From positions 25,314,001 to 25,378,000 of the forward strand of contig NC_092312.1 of assembly GCF_036785885.1 (NCBI RefSeq): a stretch of 64,000 nt of DNA. The letters are read 5' to 3'. Both the position numbers and the translations under genes were made by a program. Positions within the stretch are counted from its first letter, which is position 1. The number at the start of each line of letters is the position of its first letter. Of the stretch, positions 47,201 to 59,218 are shown piece by piece. This DNA is from Coffea arabica. Lineage: Eukaryota; Streptophyta; Magnoliopsida; Gentianales; Rubiaceae. A model generated the notes under the pieces. The model saw nothing but the letters and a program-made list of their open reading frames with translations. It made no database searches and was not told the DNA's origin.

Positions 47201-47583
47201 TTTTGTTACTATTCAAAAAAAAAAAAGAGAAAAGTAGAAAAAAATGTGAAAAAAAAGTGAAGGTTGTGTTAGTGTGTAATAAAAATCAGCTTGCCGAATT
47301 ATGGATTTAATGTTGAGATTTTGGTTAATAGTTGGACCATTTGCTGATAAATGTTATGCGTTATTCCTTTTTCTTAGATTAGTTAACATGAAATTAGAGG
47401 AGTTTGTGGTTTAGAAGCTAACCGAGGTGATGTTTCTTGGACTTGACCATTGATGCTTGATTATTATTTTTCTTCTTGGTATCTTGGCAATTTGTTGGAT
47501 AGAGCAATAGCCACTATCAAATATTGGTGCTTGTTTACTTTTCTTATGCTTGAGGACAAGCATGGTTTAGGTGTGGGGGAAAT
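44300..47583 (+). mobile_element. Non-coding interior of the element with GC-rich island and internal purine tract
   Basis: An A-rich then pyrimidine-rich stretch (44300-44570) is followed by a strikingly GC-rich island (44570-44935, CCGCCGCC- and GCGCGCC-rich) ending at GGCGGAG-GTATTT, which looks like a splice donor. From there to 46560 the sequence is T-rich with no sense frame. At 46575-46612 GAGGACAATGT...TAGGTGTGGGGGGG closely resembles the terminal GAGGACAAGCATGGTTTAGGTGTGGGGGA at 47553-47581. Between them, GAGTAACCGGG words recur at 47036 and 47128. Confidence 0.6.
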
Positions 47584-49000
47584 TGATAGGTTGCAATTTT
47601 ATCATTTATTTTATAATTAATTTCCCCTATTACTTAAACCAATGTGAATTAATTATTAGATTCTACTCATTTTTTGTATTTTACATTTATTTCAGGGAGT
47701 AGAATAAAAATGTCACAATCAAGGCCAATTTGATAGTCATCGGGAAAGAGTTCAAATAGCAGGCCAATTTGATAGTTATCGGGAAAGAGTTCAAATAGTA
47801 GGCAATCAAGGGGCATTCTTGGAATAAGAAAATGCAAGACCTTATTGGTAATTTTGACCGAAGACAGCAACTAGAAAAAGGGGAAAAGAAAGCAAACCTG
47901 AAGGTCTTCGGCTTCCTCTCGTGCGGCGGACGCCGCACAGTAGGAATAAGCACTTAGGAAATATAGAGTTTGCAGAGAACAAGCACTATCTTTTTTGTTC
48001 CTCTTTGACTTTTCTTTTCAGTATTTTTTGTCCTTTAGTAGCTTTGCACCCTGCGCATGTCAGGGAGAATTAGGAATTAGCTATCACTTCTGGTAGTTTG
48101 CTTTTCTTATCGATTGGGACGAATTGAATTTTCTTAACTCTCGGAGACGATGGCCGCGACTCTTGTTTTAATTTTGTGTGGATTTTGTTCATCAATTATG
48201 AACTAATTTCCTCACTCTAGTCAAGGAACAACGGATGCTTTGGGTCGTCTAAAATTGTGAGATCGATTTAATTTTATCTGTTTCTTTTATTTATTGGTAT
48301 TTGCATATTTCTTGGTTGCTATGCTTATGGTTATTTAATTAATTGATTGTCTTGGATCCAGATAATTAGTTGATTGGATAATCTATTGTCAATTAGGGCA
48401 TTAAATCCGTAATTGTTTAATTGCTCTAAAATAGTGGCAACTGGCATGATTAGGTTTGTGTCAGGAGAATACGCGGGCTAATCTAAAATAACCCTGGTAG
48501 TGTGTTATTTGATTAGAATAGGGCTCCTCTAATACGTAAGGCAATTGGGGAATTAAATTCTATGGGCGTACCTAGGATTATTTCTCAATTAGAGCAGTGA
48601 TTAACGGGCGTACCTTAATCATCGACACAGTAAGGAGGGGTTGACTGTCATCGCTTGTTTGGTAGTTATAACCTATTTATTAGTAAATAATTGGAATTGC
48701 CTTTGCTTATCGATGATCAATTAGGTGCACCATTGCTGAAGTTATTTCTTGGCTAGATCCTTAATTATCATTCATTTGATTTTAGTAATTTTTTTATTTA
48801 GTTTTTAGTAGTTTTTTAGATTTTAGTTGGACTTCTTGGATTGTCACCTTCTGCACAAAAACACCCCCCTTGTCACTGTGAACTTGAAAAGAAACAATTA
48901 CTCCCAGTTCCTGTGGATTCGACCCTGCTTATCACTATTTACAGAAATTAATTTTAGTTTGAGCAGGTTTTATTATTGCACAGGCTTCGACAACCTGTCA
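47584..49000 (+). repeat. Right (3') LTR, 1417 bases
   Basis: Matches the left LTR but carries an extra 39-base tandem copy of a CCAATTTGATAGTCATCGG-type segment (about 47720-47800) and one extra C in a C-run. This explains the 40-base length difference exactly. Confidence 0.92.
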
Positions 49001-49434
49001 TAAATCAGAAGTCCAAACTGGTTCAGTTCCAACTGAACCTTCTCAAACACCTCCCGCTTGAAATCTTTGGTGCCTCGAAAGATTTCTTCCATAGTCATCG
49101 AAGCCGCAAGAACACGAGTTTCTCCCTCAATGACACCTTTAACAAGTTCCTTGACATCATGGGAATCGCGCTGCTGATGAGAAAGAAGCTTGGCATACTT
49201 AACGAGGCTCTCATAATCCTCAACTTTTGGACCTATGGTGAAAACAGCAGGGAGAAAGAAGGCTAGCTTCTCGGCACTCATTGCATTGACTTTGAAGGTG
49301 TAGTTTACAGGGGTAACATCAATGACGCTACATTTCTGGAATGGCCAGATAATCGCTTTCTTTGTAATCTTTATGTCATTGACAAAAATTCCGGTGATCA
49401 CTAGAAACTCCGATGCTTGTGCAACTCGATACAT

Positions 49435-51548
49435 TTTGATTTCAGCGATGTTCTATCCTAAGACAGACAAGGAGAGAACCATATATATATGTATCTTCAA
49501 GATACCAATGAACTGACTAAAAGATACAACGCAATGAAGTACATTTATCAGAAATCAACAGATTAGACAATCAAAATTTCACATCATGGGAAGATACGAA
49601 AGATCATCAAACAACCAAATGATCGTAGAGAAAATACGAATGTGCAATGTTGTTTCTCAGCCAAATGATATTTCTTGCATCTTCTGACTGACTAAAATCA
49701 AAGTAGGTCGGTCCTTTATATATCCTGAAAACTTTCAAACTGGACAGAAGTTTTAGCTCTGCATACATACTTCTTCTGATTGAATGCTTAAGCAAAATCA
49801 ATAAGGTATAGAACATTGACAGCCGACAGCAAAAGACCAACCAAGTGAAGTGATAATCCTTTCACAAAGGTAAACTGGAGAGAGCATGGTCAGAAACTGT
49901 AGTTTATACAAAATCATCCTGCAATATCGCATATGGTTTTAATTTCAAATTTCAAGTATACGTTATTTTTCCTCTGTCACCAAAAGGTAAATGATGAAAT
50001 GTAAACATTCATTCAACAGATTCATTGAAGATCACACGTTATTAGTAAGCAAAGAAAGGATGCCAAATCAAGCAAACGATTTCAGAGCAGAAAAAGAAAA
50101 AAAGAAGCATAACCCAAATTAGCTTCCATTGATACCACTCGTCAGCGAAATCATAACAATTACTACAAGCTAAACACCAAAGACCCAAAAAAAAAAAAAA
50201 AAAAAAAAAATCTGATTAGAACTCCAAAAAATTGTAAAATTATAATTAGACAATACAATTATTACAAGGGAACGATGTCCTAAATAACTGCCGTTTTTGG
50301 ACTTTAGACATAAATCACTACCAAATTAGAGAAATTTTTGTGTATGCTTTGTCTATATTCAGAAAGAAAAAAAAAGTTTGTTTTCTTTTTCTTTCTCTTT
50401 TCTTGTCTTGGGATTCAAAACCTGACCACCTTAGATAAATCCTTTTCTCATCACGATTAGGGATTTAAAAGCCACAATTAATTACAGAAAAGAAAAAAGA
50501 AATCTGGAAACATTACTGAAAAGCTCAACAAAACAAGGGTATCGATTTTTCACAGAAAATTGAAGAACAGCGTGGGGGTGTAAGTAGTAGAATAAACGAG
50601 GGAAGATCCCTCCTGGCTTATTTCTAAAACTCTGCTCTAAAGAAACTTCTACATGGGTTTGATTTAGATAAGGCAATCAAAAAAGGATTATCTTTGTTAT
50701 ATCCTTACAATAGAATTGTAATTATGATCATAGTGCATTTCGATCGGGAAACAGAGACTGTAGTTTCTTGCAAATCAAACTACTTTTTCTCATCAACACT
50801 GCCCTGGAGGAATTGGATCCAAAAAAAAAAAAATTTATTGATATCTGCACCTATTGTTCAATTTTACTGATACTTACACCCTCATAAGTCCATTTTTAGT
50901 TTAGGGCACCATCAAAATATGAAATTTAAGAGCGTTTAAAATATTTATACGGCTATTAACATATTTTCATGACGAATATATGAACATAACGGTTTATGAT
51001 TTATTCTGTACAAAGCACAAGTTCTTTTTCTACTAAGTCTAAAAGTGAATAAAAGATTAAAAAGGCTACAGATTTAAAACTTAATTTTGTAGTACACTTT
51101 TTTTTTTTTTTTTGGTTGAATTGTAGCCTACTTTTACAATTCATGTTGGGCTTAGCAGCTAACACTGTGTTGATGCTCGTTACATCATTGCATTTTCCTT
51201 GGATTTTCTTTTTGTTTATCTAGATTTTGTACACGGCCAATTTAGTTCATGCAAAGAAATCTGCAAGGATTGTACCTTAACATAGCACAATTTTGCTGCC
51301 AATGTTGATTTGAAAGGAAGCTGCATTGGCCTTGCACAACAATACAAGGACCTAAAAGGAAATAGTTGATGTTATGCAGCAAGAGCAAAATTTATCCACA
51401 AGACATGTATTCATGAATTTTTATAGAATGCCCCCAAGTATCTCTCAATTTCGTACTATGAATGTTGAAATATTTGAATTAATCAGTAGAATTGTTTACA
51501 GCTTTACAGATTAGCAATTGAACCAATGAAGCTGAAGAGGCAAATCAA
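49435..51548. other. Intergenic, flotillin 5' flank and hexosaminidase 2 3' flank
   Basis: No further gene recognised. Poly-A (about 50190-50210) and poly-T (about 51098-51113) runs. A stretch near 50395-50460 (GGGATTCAAAACCTGACCACC) has a tRNA-box-like word but no recognisable SINE body. Confidence 0.4.
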
Positions 51549-54500
51549 TTAACTAGCTAAAAATGGATGAACTGTATTGCACATGCCCGGGTTTCTAATG
51601 CACCAGAGAGGCTGAATTGGTTCAGCAGCTATTCCTCTAGTCACCATTCTGTTCCTCCATTCATTCAACCTATCTGTAGCTTCTGCATACCTCTTCCTTC
51701 CTGTTGCATCCCGGTTACCGGACCATAATGCTTCAGCCATTGCTGATGCTCTAGGCCAGATCCGAGAGTCCAAAACAGTGGAATCTGCCTGTTCGGACCA
51801 TAATGCTACCTCTCCTCCTAATACCAAATTAGCTGCTGACTCATTTAGTCCATAGGTGATATCGTAGTTGTAGATAGTTTGCCATGTTTTAAATGGCGCA
51901 CACCAGGAACCTCCATCCCCTATGTCAGTACCAGGTGGCTGGTCATATCGAGTATCATTTCCGACCCACCCTCCATGCCCACAGTCCAAGTAGTAGTAGT
52001 CTGCAGATGACACAATAACCCGGTAACCAGCTTCAGTGAGCTTCTTAGTGTTGCTTGGTCCGTTGTTCCACGTTTGGAAAATGACATTCTCTGGGGGAAG
52101 CAATGAAGGAGAAACATTGACACTGGCATCCAACAGAACGTCCTCCCAGTAGACCACTGTTCGATTTAGGGAGATGATATAACGCAAGGTTGAATCAACA
52201 AATATTTCCAAAAGCCGGCTGAGAGTCCCATTCTTAGCAACAAAAGCTTGAATTTCTGGGTCAGTTATCCAACAATTTGGTGCGATCTCATCAGCTCCTC
52301 CATGATAGTATGAATCTGGAAACATGGAGACCACGTCATGGATGACATTTTTGGCCACTTTGTAGGCGTTGGGGCTTAGGGGATTTAGCTGGCCAGTTCC
52401 TGGTTCAGCTGCCAAGTGATCAGTCCAATCTACTCCAGCAGGCCACCACATCATGTTTGCACAAGTTACAATATCAGGGTATGCTAAAGCCCATGATCCA
52501 GTGTGTGCTGCAAGATACGAAAATCAAAGTCATGTTGGGCAAATTCAGTTTTACTACCTAGTCTTTAAGTGCCAAACTTGATATTCAGCTTGACGCAGCT
52601 TTTTATCAACAAGCTTTCAATGTTCACACAGTTTCATCCTCTAAGCTACTAAGTTCATTTTGTCCATTCATACTAAAAGTTTCATTCATCTTATAGTCCC
52701 CAAACTTCTGTATACTATCCCTGTCATGGACTAGTAACAATATCAATTTCAAAAGCCACTTTCTGCTGGAATTGAACCTAAAAGATTTGACTATCATTGC
52801 AGTTTTACTTTGGGATGAAAAATGTCAAAATTAATTAGTGAAGGATGGAAAAACTATGAATCCTATACTAATCTAGTATACAGAGGAATAGGTACATCTT
52901 TAAATTGGTAGCTAGCTGATTATAAGTATCTATGTATTGGTATCCTCTCTAAACTTATATTACTCAGGAATCCCTCTTTCCGTGATTGCTTGTCCAAATT
53001 CTTATATCAAAGAACAGAAAGGAGATCAATGTTATCGAAGTTCATGTGTTTTACAGGTGAAGCTTTGCAGATATCAACTTCATTTACATCACTAGTTGTC
53101 ATCTTGCTAGACTTCATTCCATTCATTGCAGAAACAGCCGTGCTATTGCTCTATAATACCCCATAAAGGACAACTTTATGATACCCCATGTGCACTGTTT
53201 GCAGAATATGCACAATTTTGCTAATATCATTGGCAAATTTCCATGGCAAGTGAAGTTAGGTTGGGGTAGAACAGGAAAGTGATCGTCTACAAGCCCATTC
53301 CAATATTAGCCCCTTGATCTAAAAGGGGAGTTCTTGCAACAAGAATAAGTACAATATAAAGCGACCTATCTCTCAAAAGTTATCAAAGCGAGAATTCGTA
53401 GGCCGTTTTTAGTACTGAGCGAAAAAGCTAGTAAAACATTTGCACTATGCCACTGTCATATGACCTGTATCAGGACTTTGAACTCCTATGGTAATTAAAG
53501 AAAACCAAAGAGGATTATGCAACCAAAGTGGGTCAATTTCACTTTGCACCCTCCAATTATATTCAGATTCTCATTTTGGTTTTTAAACTTCAAAAACAGG
53601 ACTTTTATTCCCTAAAATATAAAATATGTCCCACCTAAATAAAATCTTTGATAGGGATGAGACAGATATTATATATAATTGAGACAAATTTTATGCCTTT
53701 AGAGACTAAAATGAGACCAAAAAATATTTTTATATTTTAGAAACTAAAAAAGTAAGAAGAATATTATACTTTCAATACTAAAGCATTCTGTTTTTGAACT
53801 TAGAAATCAAATTAAAAATTTTTAATCATTTTTCATATAAAAATACCCTGTCGAAGGAAGACTTCAAGAAAGACTAGCTAGTTCACTGACTCACCGGGCA
53901 TATCAATCTCGGGCACAACTCTGACTCCATATCTCATTCCAAATTCCACCACCCTCTTCACATCCTCCGGCGAGTACTTCATCTCCTCTCCGTAGGCTCC
54001 CTTTCCGGCCAGCTCCGGCTCCGACGGCAGCACCAGAGGAAACGACTGCGAGTCCGTTATGTGCCAGTGAAAAACATTCAACTTATTCATACTCAAAGCC
54101 CTGATCAATCTCTGCAAATCGGACACACCATAGAAGTTTCTTGAGGTATCCAACATCACCCCTCGATGATGAAACAAGGGTTCATCGTGGATATACAAAT
54201 CGCAAGCCACTCTTGACGGGTTGCCGAAAATCAGCTGAGAAAGCGTCTCCAGCCCGCGCATCGCGCCCCATACCGTTTCTGCCGTCAAGGTGGCCGTCGT
54301 CGATTGCTCGGGGGATGGAATGGTGAGGGTGTAGGATTCATTGACGCCGTGAGTTAAGGGTGCAGAGTCGTCAGTGACTGTGATGGTGAGGGATTTTAAC
54401 GGGGGTGATGAAGTCAGATTGAGATGTGGAACCACTAGTGGGTTGTAGTGTTCTTCGATGAATTGCTTACGGTATCGGTTGGCAGCTTGATGAAGATATG

Positions 54501-54687
54501 GGTTTAAAGGAAAATGGATTTTGAAGTTCGGAGAAAGTAAGGTTATTTGAGGGTGGGGCCATGAGAAGGCTGTTGGCTTAGGCCAAACGTTAATGGGGTA
54601 ACTGACGGCTGAGATTTGAGGGGATAAGGTGATGAAGAATGCAAGAATGAGGAGAAATGTGAGGGGAATACCAATTGCAGCACCCAT
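51549..54687 (-). CDS. HEXO2: Beta-hexosaminidase (GH20), HEXO2-like, copy 2
   Basis: Exons 54687-53895 (793 nt) and 52507-51549 (959 nt), with a phase-1 intron of 1387 bases, encode 583 residues, co-linear with copy 1. A hydrophobic signal peptide ([19 protein letters not shown]) precedes the N-terminal domain. The barrel shows [27 protein letters not shown] and VPEIDMPAHTGSW, and the catalytic pair Asp337-Glu338 lies in YYHGGADEI. The end is [17 protein letters not shown]. The residue at the exon junction is Ala (G|CA) rather than Gly as in copy 1. A canonical TATA box lies about 100 bases upstream. Nothing is broken, so I expect an active secreted or membrane-associated hexosaminidase acting on GlcNAc-terminated N-glycans. 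Confidence 0.93.
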
Positions 54688-55185
54688 TTATTGGGCGATT
54701 CAGCAGCCCCTTTTGGTTGGAATTTAAGAAGGAAAATGGAACTGCTGATAAGGGATGATAAGTAATAGTAGTAATAGTGATTCTCCTATTTATAGATTCT
54801 CTTTAATGGAGTGGAATTGGGAACTCTTACAGTAAGCGAATAAGAGTAGCATATGATTGCCAATTGCAACCATTTTATTTGTCGTTTTGCTTGTGTCGTT
54901 CTTTCCAAAGTGATGACTTTTTGGTTTTTCCTTTTTTTTTCAAGGAAAAGCTTTGGTGGATTCGACGTCAATCAACCACAAGATATGCCTCCAAATCATA
55001 GATTATATACAGAGGTTCGGTTATGCCTCAGAATCAGAGATTATTTATGGAAATTTTTATAAGTCTATTGATACAATTCTCACGTCGATAATGAGAGATA
55101 CATGATTTTTTGTGATGAATTAATCCGTTCTTATCAACTGAATTAATTGATGTTGAAAAATTTTTTTGCTGGCTACGGATTGTCT
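54688..55185. other. Upstream region of hexosaminidase 2
   Basis: Contains the core promoter (TATA at 54786-54795). The rest shows no further gene. Confidence 0.45.
54786..54795 (-). promoter_or_regulatory. Probable TATA box of hexosaminidase 2
   Basis: CTATAAATAG on the minus strand, about 100 bases before the start codon at 54687. The spacing is nearly the same as in copy 3. Confidence 0.6.
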
Positions 55186-55186
55186 G

Positions 55187-57070
55187 CGCTTCCTTCCTTT
55201 TAAAGGCAAGTTTTTAAATTCGGACCGATCAGTGAACCGGAGAGGGGGTCGGTTTGTGGTGTGACCAACCGGTTCATTGATTTTTTGCTTTTTTTTTTTT
55301 ATAATTTTAGTGTTAAGTACTTCACAGCTCTTCATTCTACACTTGAACTTAACAGCTAATGTACAATTTAACATGATTATTGATAACTTAAGTTTCTAAA
55401 ATGCATTCACCAATATAACTAAATTTAAGTTGAGATAATAACAAATTTCCTAAAAGTTATACATAAAACTTGGAATGATAAACATAATTAAAATATCATA
55501 ATTCACCACAAGTTTTCATAAATTCATTACAAACATAAATAGATACAATCCAAATGTTCACCAATTATCACAAATAAAAACACAAAAATAAATAAAAATA
55601 AATATTAAAATTCTTTTACAATCCTTCAAAAAGTCCATAAAAGAGTCCAACTCATATTCAAGACAAATCATTTGAATAACAAACTTCCATCAGTGGCATG
55701 ATAAGCAATAACACCACCTTCATAATTTCATCAACTTAATCTGAAAAAGTTAAAATTTTATTATAAAAATATAAATCTAATTGCTCAAACTAAAAAAAAA
55801 AACCAAACAATTTTGAAAAACAAAGATACAACTAAACACATAAAAAATAAATTGCTACTAAACATCAATTGAGATACAGTCGATTTTGTGCCAATAAATT
55901 TAATAGTTCTAAAGACCCTAGCGGCAAGTGTAAATAAACGGTCAATTGATAGGATCCTAAGGTTACCACTTACGAATTTACCAAGACATACAAACATGTG
56001 GTCCAATTTGGCACTTTTTTTTTAAGCTTTTGTTTGAACAACTTTCACAAACCAACTTTAACATGTCTTTAATTTGTTGCTTTAGTGAAACCTATAAAAT
56101 TCAAGATGAATGAGCATTTGGTAGACTAATTACTTCAGTATAGAAAAAACAATAAAAACACAATAAACAGCATAGAAAAAACAGAACAATCATTGATACA
56201 AAATTTATTAATTTGATACTTCATCCATGTCTAATTTTATTAATTTGATAGTTCATCCAAAAAATAGCTTATCCAAATATGATTGCAAAATAATTAATGA
56301 TTCATAATTTCATCCTTAATTAATCAAATAAAAATAAAATAAAAATTAGGGGAAATGGATGAAAATTGGGGGAAAAAAGAAGAAAATGCAAAAAAATTGG
56401 CTAAAGATAATAATATAGAAAACAAAAACCTTGAAAAGGGAAAAATTAAACTTACCAAGATGATGGAAAACAGGAAAAGCTCGAGTCTCAAATATCTTGT
56501 GAAAGTTGAAATTTCTAACTTGTCTACAATCTGCTAAAGATGATAGCTTGATAATAATGGTGAAGGCTTGAGAAAATCTTGTTGTGGATATTTGGGTTTG
56601 AAAGGGTTAAGAAGAAAAAATTGAAAAAAAAATTCAAGAGGAGAACTGGAGGAGCCGTTGGCCTAGAAGCCTGAAGCCGAGAAAGTGATGGATTGAAAGA
56701 AAAGTGCGTATGCTGTTTCTTTTCTTGATGTTAGGGTTTCATTTTTTTAATCTATTTTTTAGTCAAGTTAAGTAGAATTCTCGGGACAAACTGAACTTGT
56801 CCTATGACTGTGGTCTAGTGGTAAGATTGTCTTATGTGAACATGGAGACCCAGGTTTGAATTTGAGCTTGACATTTTGTTTGAAAATTTAAAAACCGTCG
56901 AGTTACGGTTTGTATGGTTTTTAGCGGTTCATACGGTTCGACTGATTTTTAGCGGTTTTTCATTAACTTTTGAATTTGATACTAAATCGAACCGGTGATA
57001 TGTCCGGTTCATGGTCCAACCGATCGAACTGGCTAGTCGGGTCCGGCTCCGAAAAACATTGTTTAAAGGA
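55187..57070. repeat. Non-autonomous DNA transposon, about 1.9 kb
   Basis: The left end CCTTTTAAAGGCAAGTTTTTAAATTCGGACCGATCAG is approximately inverted at the right end (CTAGTCGGGTCCGGCTCCGAAAAACATTGTTTAAAGG), and GAACCGG and CCGGTTC words lie inside both ends. The AT-rich interior has no recognisable transposase; a 60-codon Lys-rich frame at 56355 has no features. A tRNA-like stretch lies at 56815-56880. Boundaries are approximate. Confidence 0.55.
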
Positions 57071-57080
57071 CACATACTAG

Positions 57081-57388
57081 ACAAAATTCGGACATGGGAA
57101 TGGGAAGAGAGGGGAGGGATAATGTTTGAATAATGGTCTAGTAATACGCAAAGTTGACTGCTAGTTTATTTGGATATTTTGTGAAGATATGTACTATTAG
57201 TTTGAACGATTGTAAACAATTAAGAAACTTTTCAACAAAATTCAAGATGTGGGAATGGGAGAGAGGAGAGGGATAATGTCCAAAAAATGGTCTAGTTATA
57301 AGCAAAGTTGACCACTAGTTTATTTGGATATTTTCTGAAGATTTATACTATTATCTTGAACGATTGTAAACAATTAAAAAACTTTCAC
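57081..57388. repeat. 154-bp tandem direct repeat, two copies
   Basis: ACAAAATTC starts each copy (57081 and 57235). Shared words include GGGAATGGGA, GAGGGATAATGT, GCAAAGTTGAC, CTAGTTTATTTGGATATTTT and GAACGATTGTAAACAATTA. Confidence 0.9.
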
Positions 57389-59218
57389 AAATGGTATGAG
57401 AAACTTTTGTGTTCATTCTGCATTACTCAACGTTTTAATACTCAGAACCATTTGACAAATCTTGAACACATTCCAGAAATTAACTTTTAAAAAAATAAAA
57501 ATAAAAATAAAAAGCAGAATGAGATGTGTTGCCTCTTTCCCCAGATGTACTCTTACTGATTACTGCGGCTTTTTTAGTTTTTGTTTTCTTATACAAAATA
57601 AATTAGAGAATTCAAACCTGGGAGCTTAAGACCTCTTATTTTAGTGTTCTTCCTCAACTAGATTGCTTAGGTGGTACTAATGAAACTAATTCCTAATTTT
57701 GACATTGTCAAATACTTTCTAAATCTAATACATGAAAATTAAGTTAATGCCGCATTTTTTTTCCTTTCAAGCTATAAACTAATACAATTGAAGACGTTGC
57801 ATCTAATTCTGCAACAACTCCTGCCGTCTTTTAAGTGGACTCTTCTATAATCCTCGTAAAAATTAGGGATAATATATTTAAAAAAAAAAAGCGGTGAAAA
57901 ATTCGTCAATTTGGTCCCTGAACTTTTACACTTCAACAATTTTGTCCTTAAAGGTTTTTTTTTCTTGTTTAACCAATTTAGTTCTCAAACTAATTTTTCA
58001 CTTAAAAAAAAAAAAAGAATAACCATACTCGATTTGAGAGCAGAGAGGTATACATGATCATTTCAGTAGAGCCCACAAATATCATTTGCTCCAAAACTGC
58101 CGCTTTAGTTGTCTCACTAGTGAATTCCTTATCAAAATCCATAATAGGAGTTGTTAAACGCTAGAAAACCAAGGGAAAAATGTGTCGAGGTCGTTATTGT
58201 GATCCAACAAAAAATTGCAGCAATAATGATCAATGACATTACCACTGCAGTAGCAACGGTTGCTTATGCAGATAAAGAAAATTGGTGGCGAAAAAATTGA
58301 GTTGATGGATTTATTAACAAAGTCTTGAAACTAGAAAAAGAAAGTGACTACCAAAACCTGACTCATATGAGAAGCTTGAACAACATAGCCAAACTCATAT
58401 ATAACCATCTACAAAATTACATACATTGGTTGAAGAGGAGAAGTGGCAGCAGAAGTAAGAGAGAATAATTTTTATTTGTCGGAGTGTTGCCATGGAGTTT
58501 GTGGGCTGGAGATGAAACTTAGAAGACCGGCAGCGGGGGCTCAGAGCAGGTTAAGCCGTTAAGGATGATCAGATGAGCACGAGACTATTTGGAGGGAGAG
58601 GTTGAGAACCATGGAAAACTAGTGGGATGAACTATTTGTCTTGGGAAGCTAATTTTGTCATGTAAAACAAATTTGCTCTGGCATTAATAGGAACCTAATT
58701 TTAAGGGTCAAGTTTATATACAATGACAGCGTATATACTAGTACTCTAGTTTTAACCAAGAAAATATCAGTTCATACTGAATCTTTACCATCTTGTGACA
58801 TTGGATTTGGGAGCAAGTTCATTTCAAAATTGATTTTGGACAAACTTAAAGCTAGGATATTTCCACAAGAATACTCCTGAAGCTTCTACATTGGCATTAT
58901 ATTTTCACTATTTTCATTCGAAACAATTATGTTGGCCGTTGCATTGGCGTCAATATGGTGAGACAGCATAAGTAACAATCTTGTCATTAGATAATACTCC
59001 AATTGATTGGTGATTGTGGCGAAAACAGAATTCATTGTGTAGAAAATGCAAGCACTCCTCAAGTATCTCAGCTTGAGTTAACGAGTGTTCCAGAATTTCA
59101 AGTAAACAATATGGGTGGAAAAAGTTGCAGATGTGCACGACAGAAATGACTAATTGCAAACACTCTTAAAATGAAACATGAAGCTGGACACACAAAACAA
59201 AAATCAACTAATTATAAA
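57389..59218. other. Intergenic downstream of hexosaminidase 3
   Basis: No gene recognised. Simple A/T runs near 57485-57510, 57885 and 58000-58020. Confidence 0.4.

Larger units (their letters stand above)
41304..49000 (+). mobile_element. Non-autonomous LTR retrotransposon (Athila/Tat-like signals)
   Basis: A complete 7697-base element with LTRs at 41304-42680 and 47584-49000 beginning TGATAGG and ending CCTGTCA, a 5-bp target duplication, a primer-binding site at 42686 (TGGCACCGTTGCCGGGAAC, close to the Asp-tRNA type site of Athila/Tat gypsy elements) and a terminal purine tract TGTGGGGGA at 47573-47581. Its only convincing ORF is 42795-43850. No protease, reverse transcriptase, RNase H, integrase or envelope-like frame is visible, so it must use another element's enzymes. 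By eye the LTRs differ at about 15 positions plus a 39-base duplication, indicating a recent insertion. It lies antisense to the flotillin gene. Confidence 0.9.
39683..49434 (-). pseudogene. Flotillin-like gene split by a retrotransposon
   Basis: The minus-strand frame begins at 49434 ([15 protein letters not shown]) and runs through the SPFH/band-7 region (SPFH-like [40 protein letters not shown]) to FGLLIY, where it is cut by the LTR element. It resumes at 41298 ([20 protein letters not shown]), then a coiled-coil [20 protein letters not shown] region up to the exon end at 40799. The last exon is 40207-39683, with Ala/Glu-rich [20 protein letters not shown] repeats and [17 protein letters not shown] 7-base insertion near 40961-40967 shifts the frame after ATKKAA. 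Flotillins scaffold plasma-membrane microdomains and clathrin-independent endocytosis. This copy cannot encode a full protein. Confidence 0.9.
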
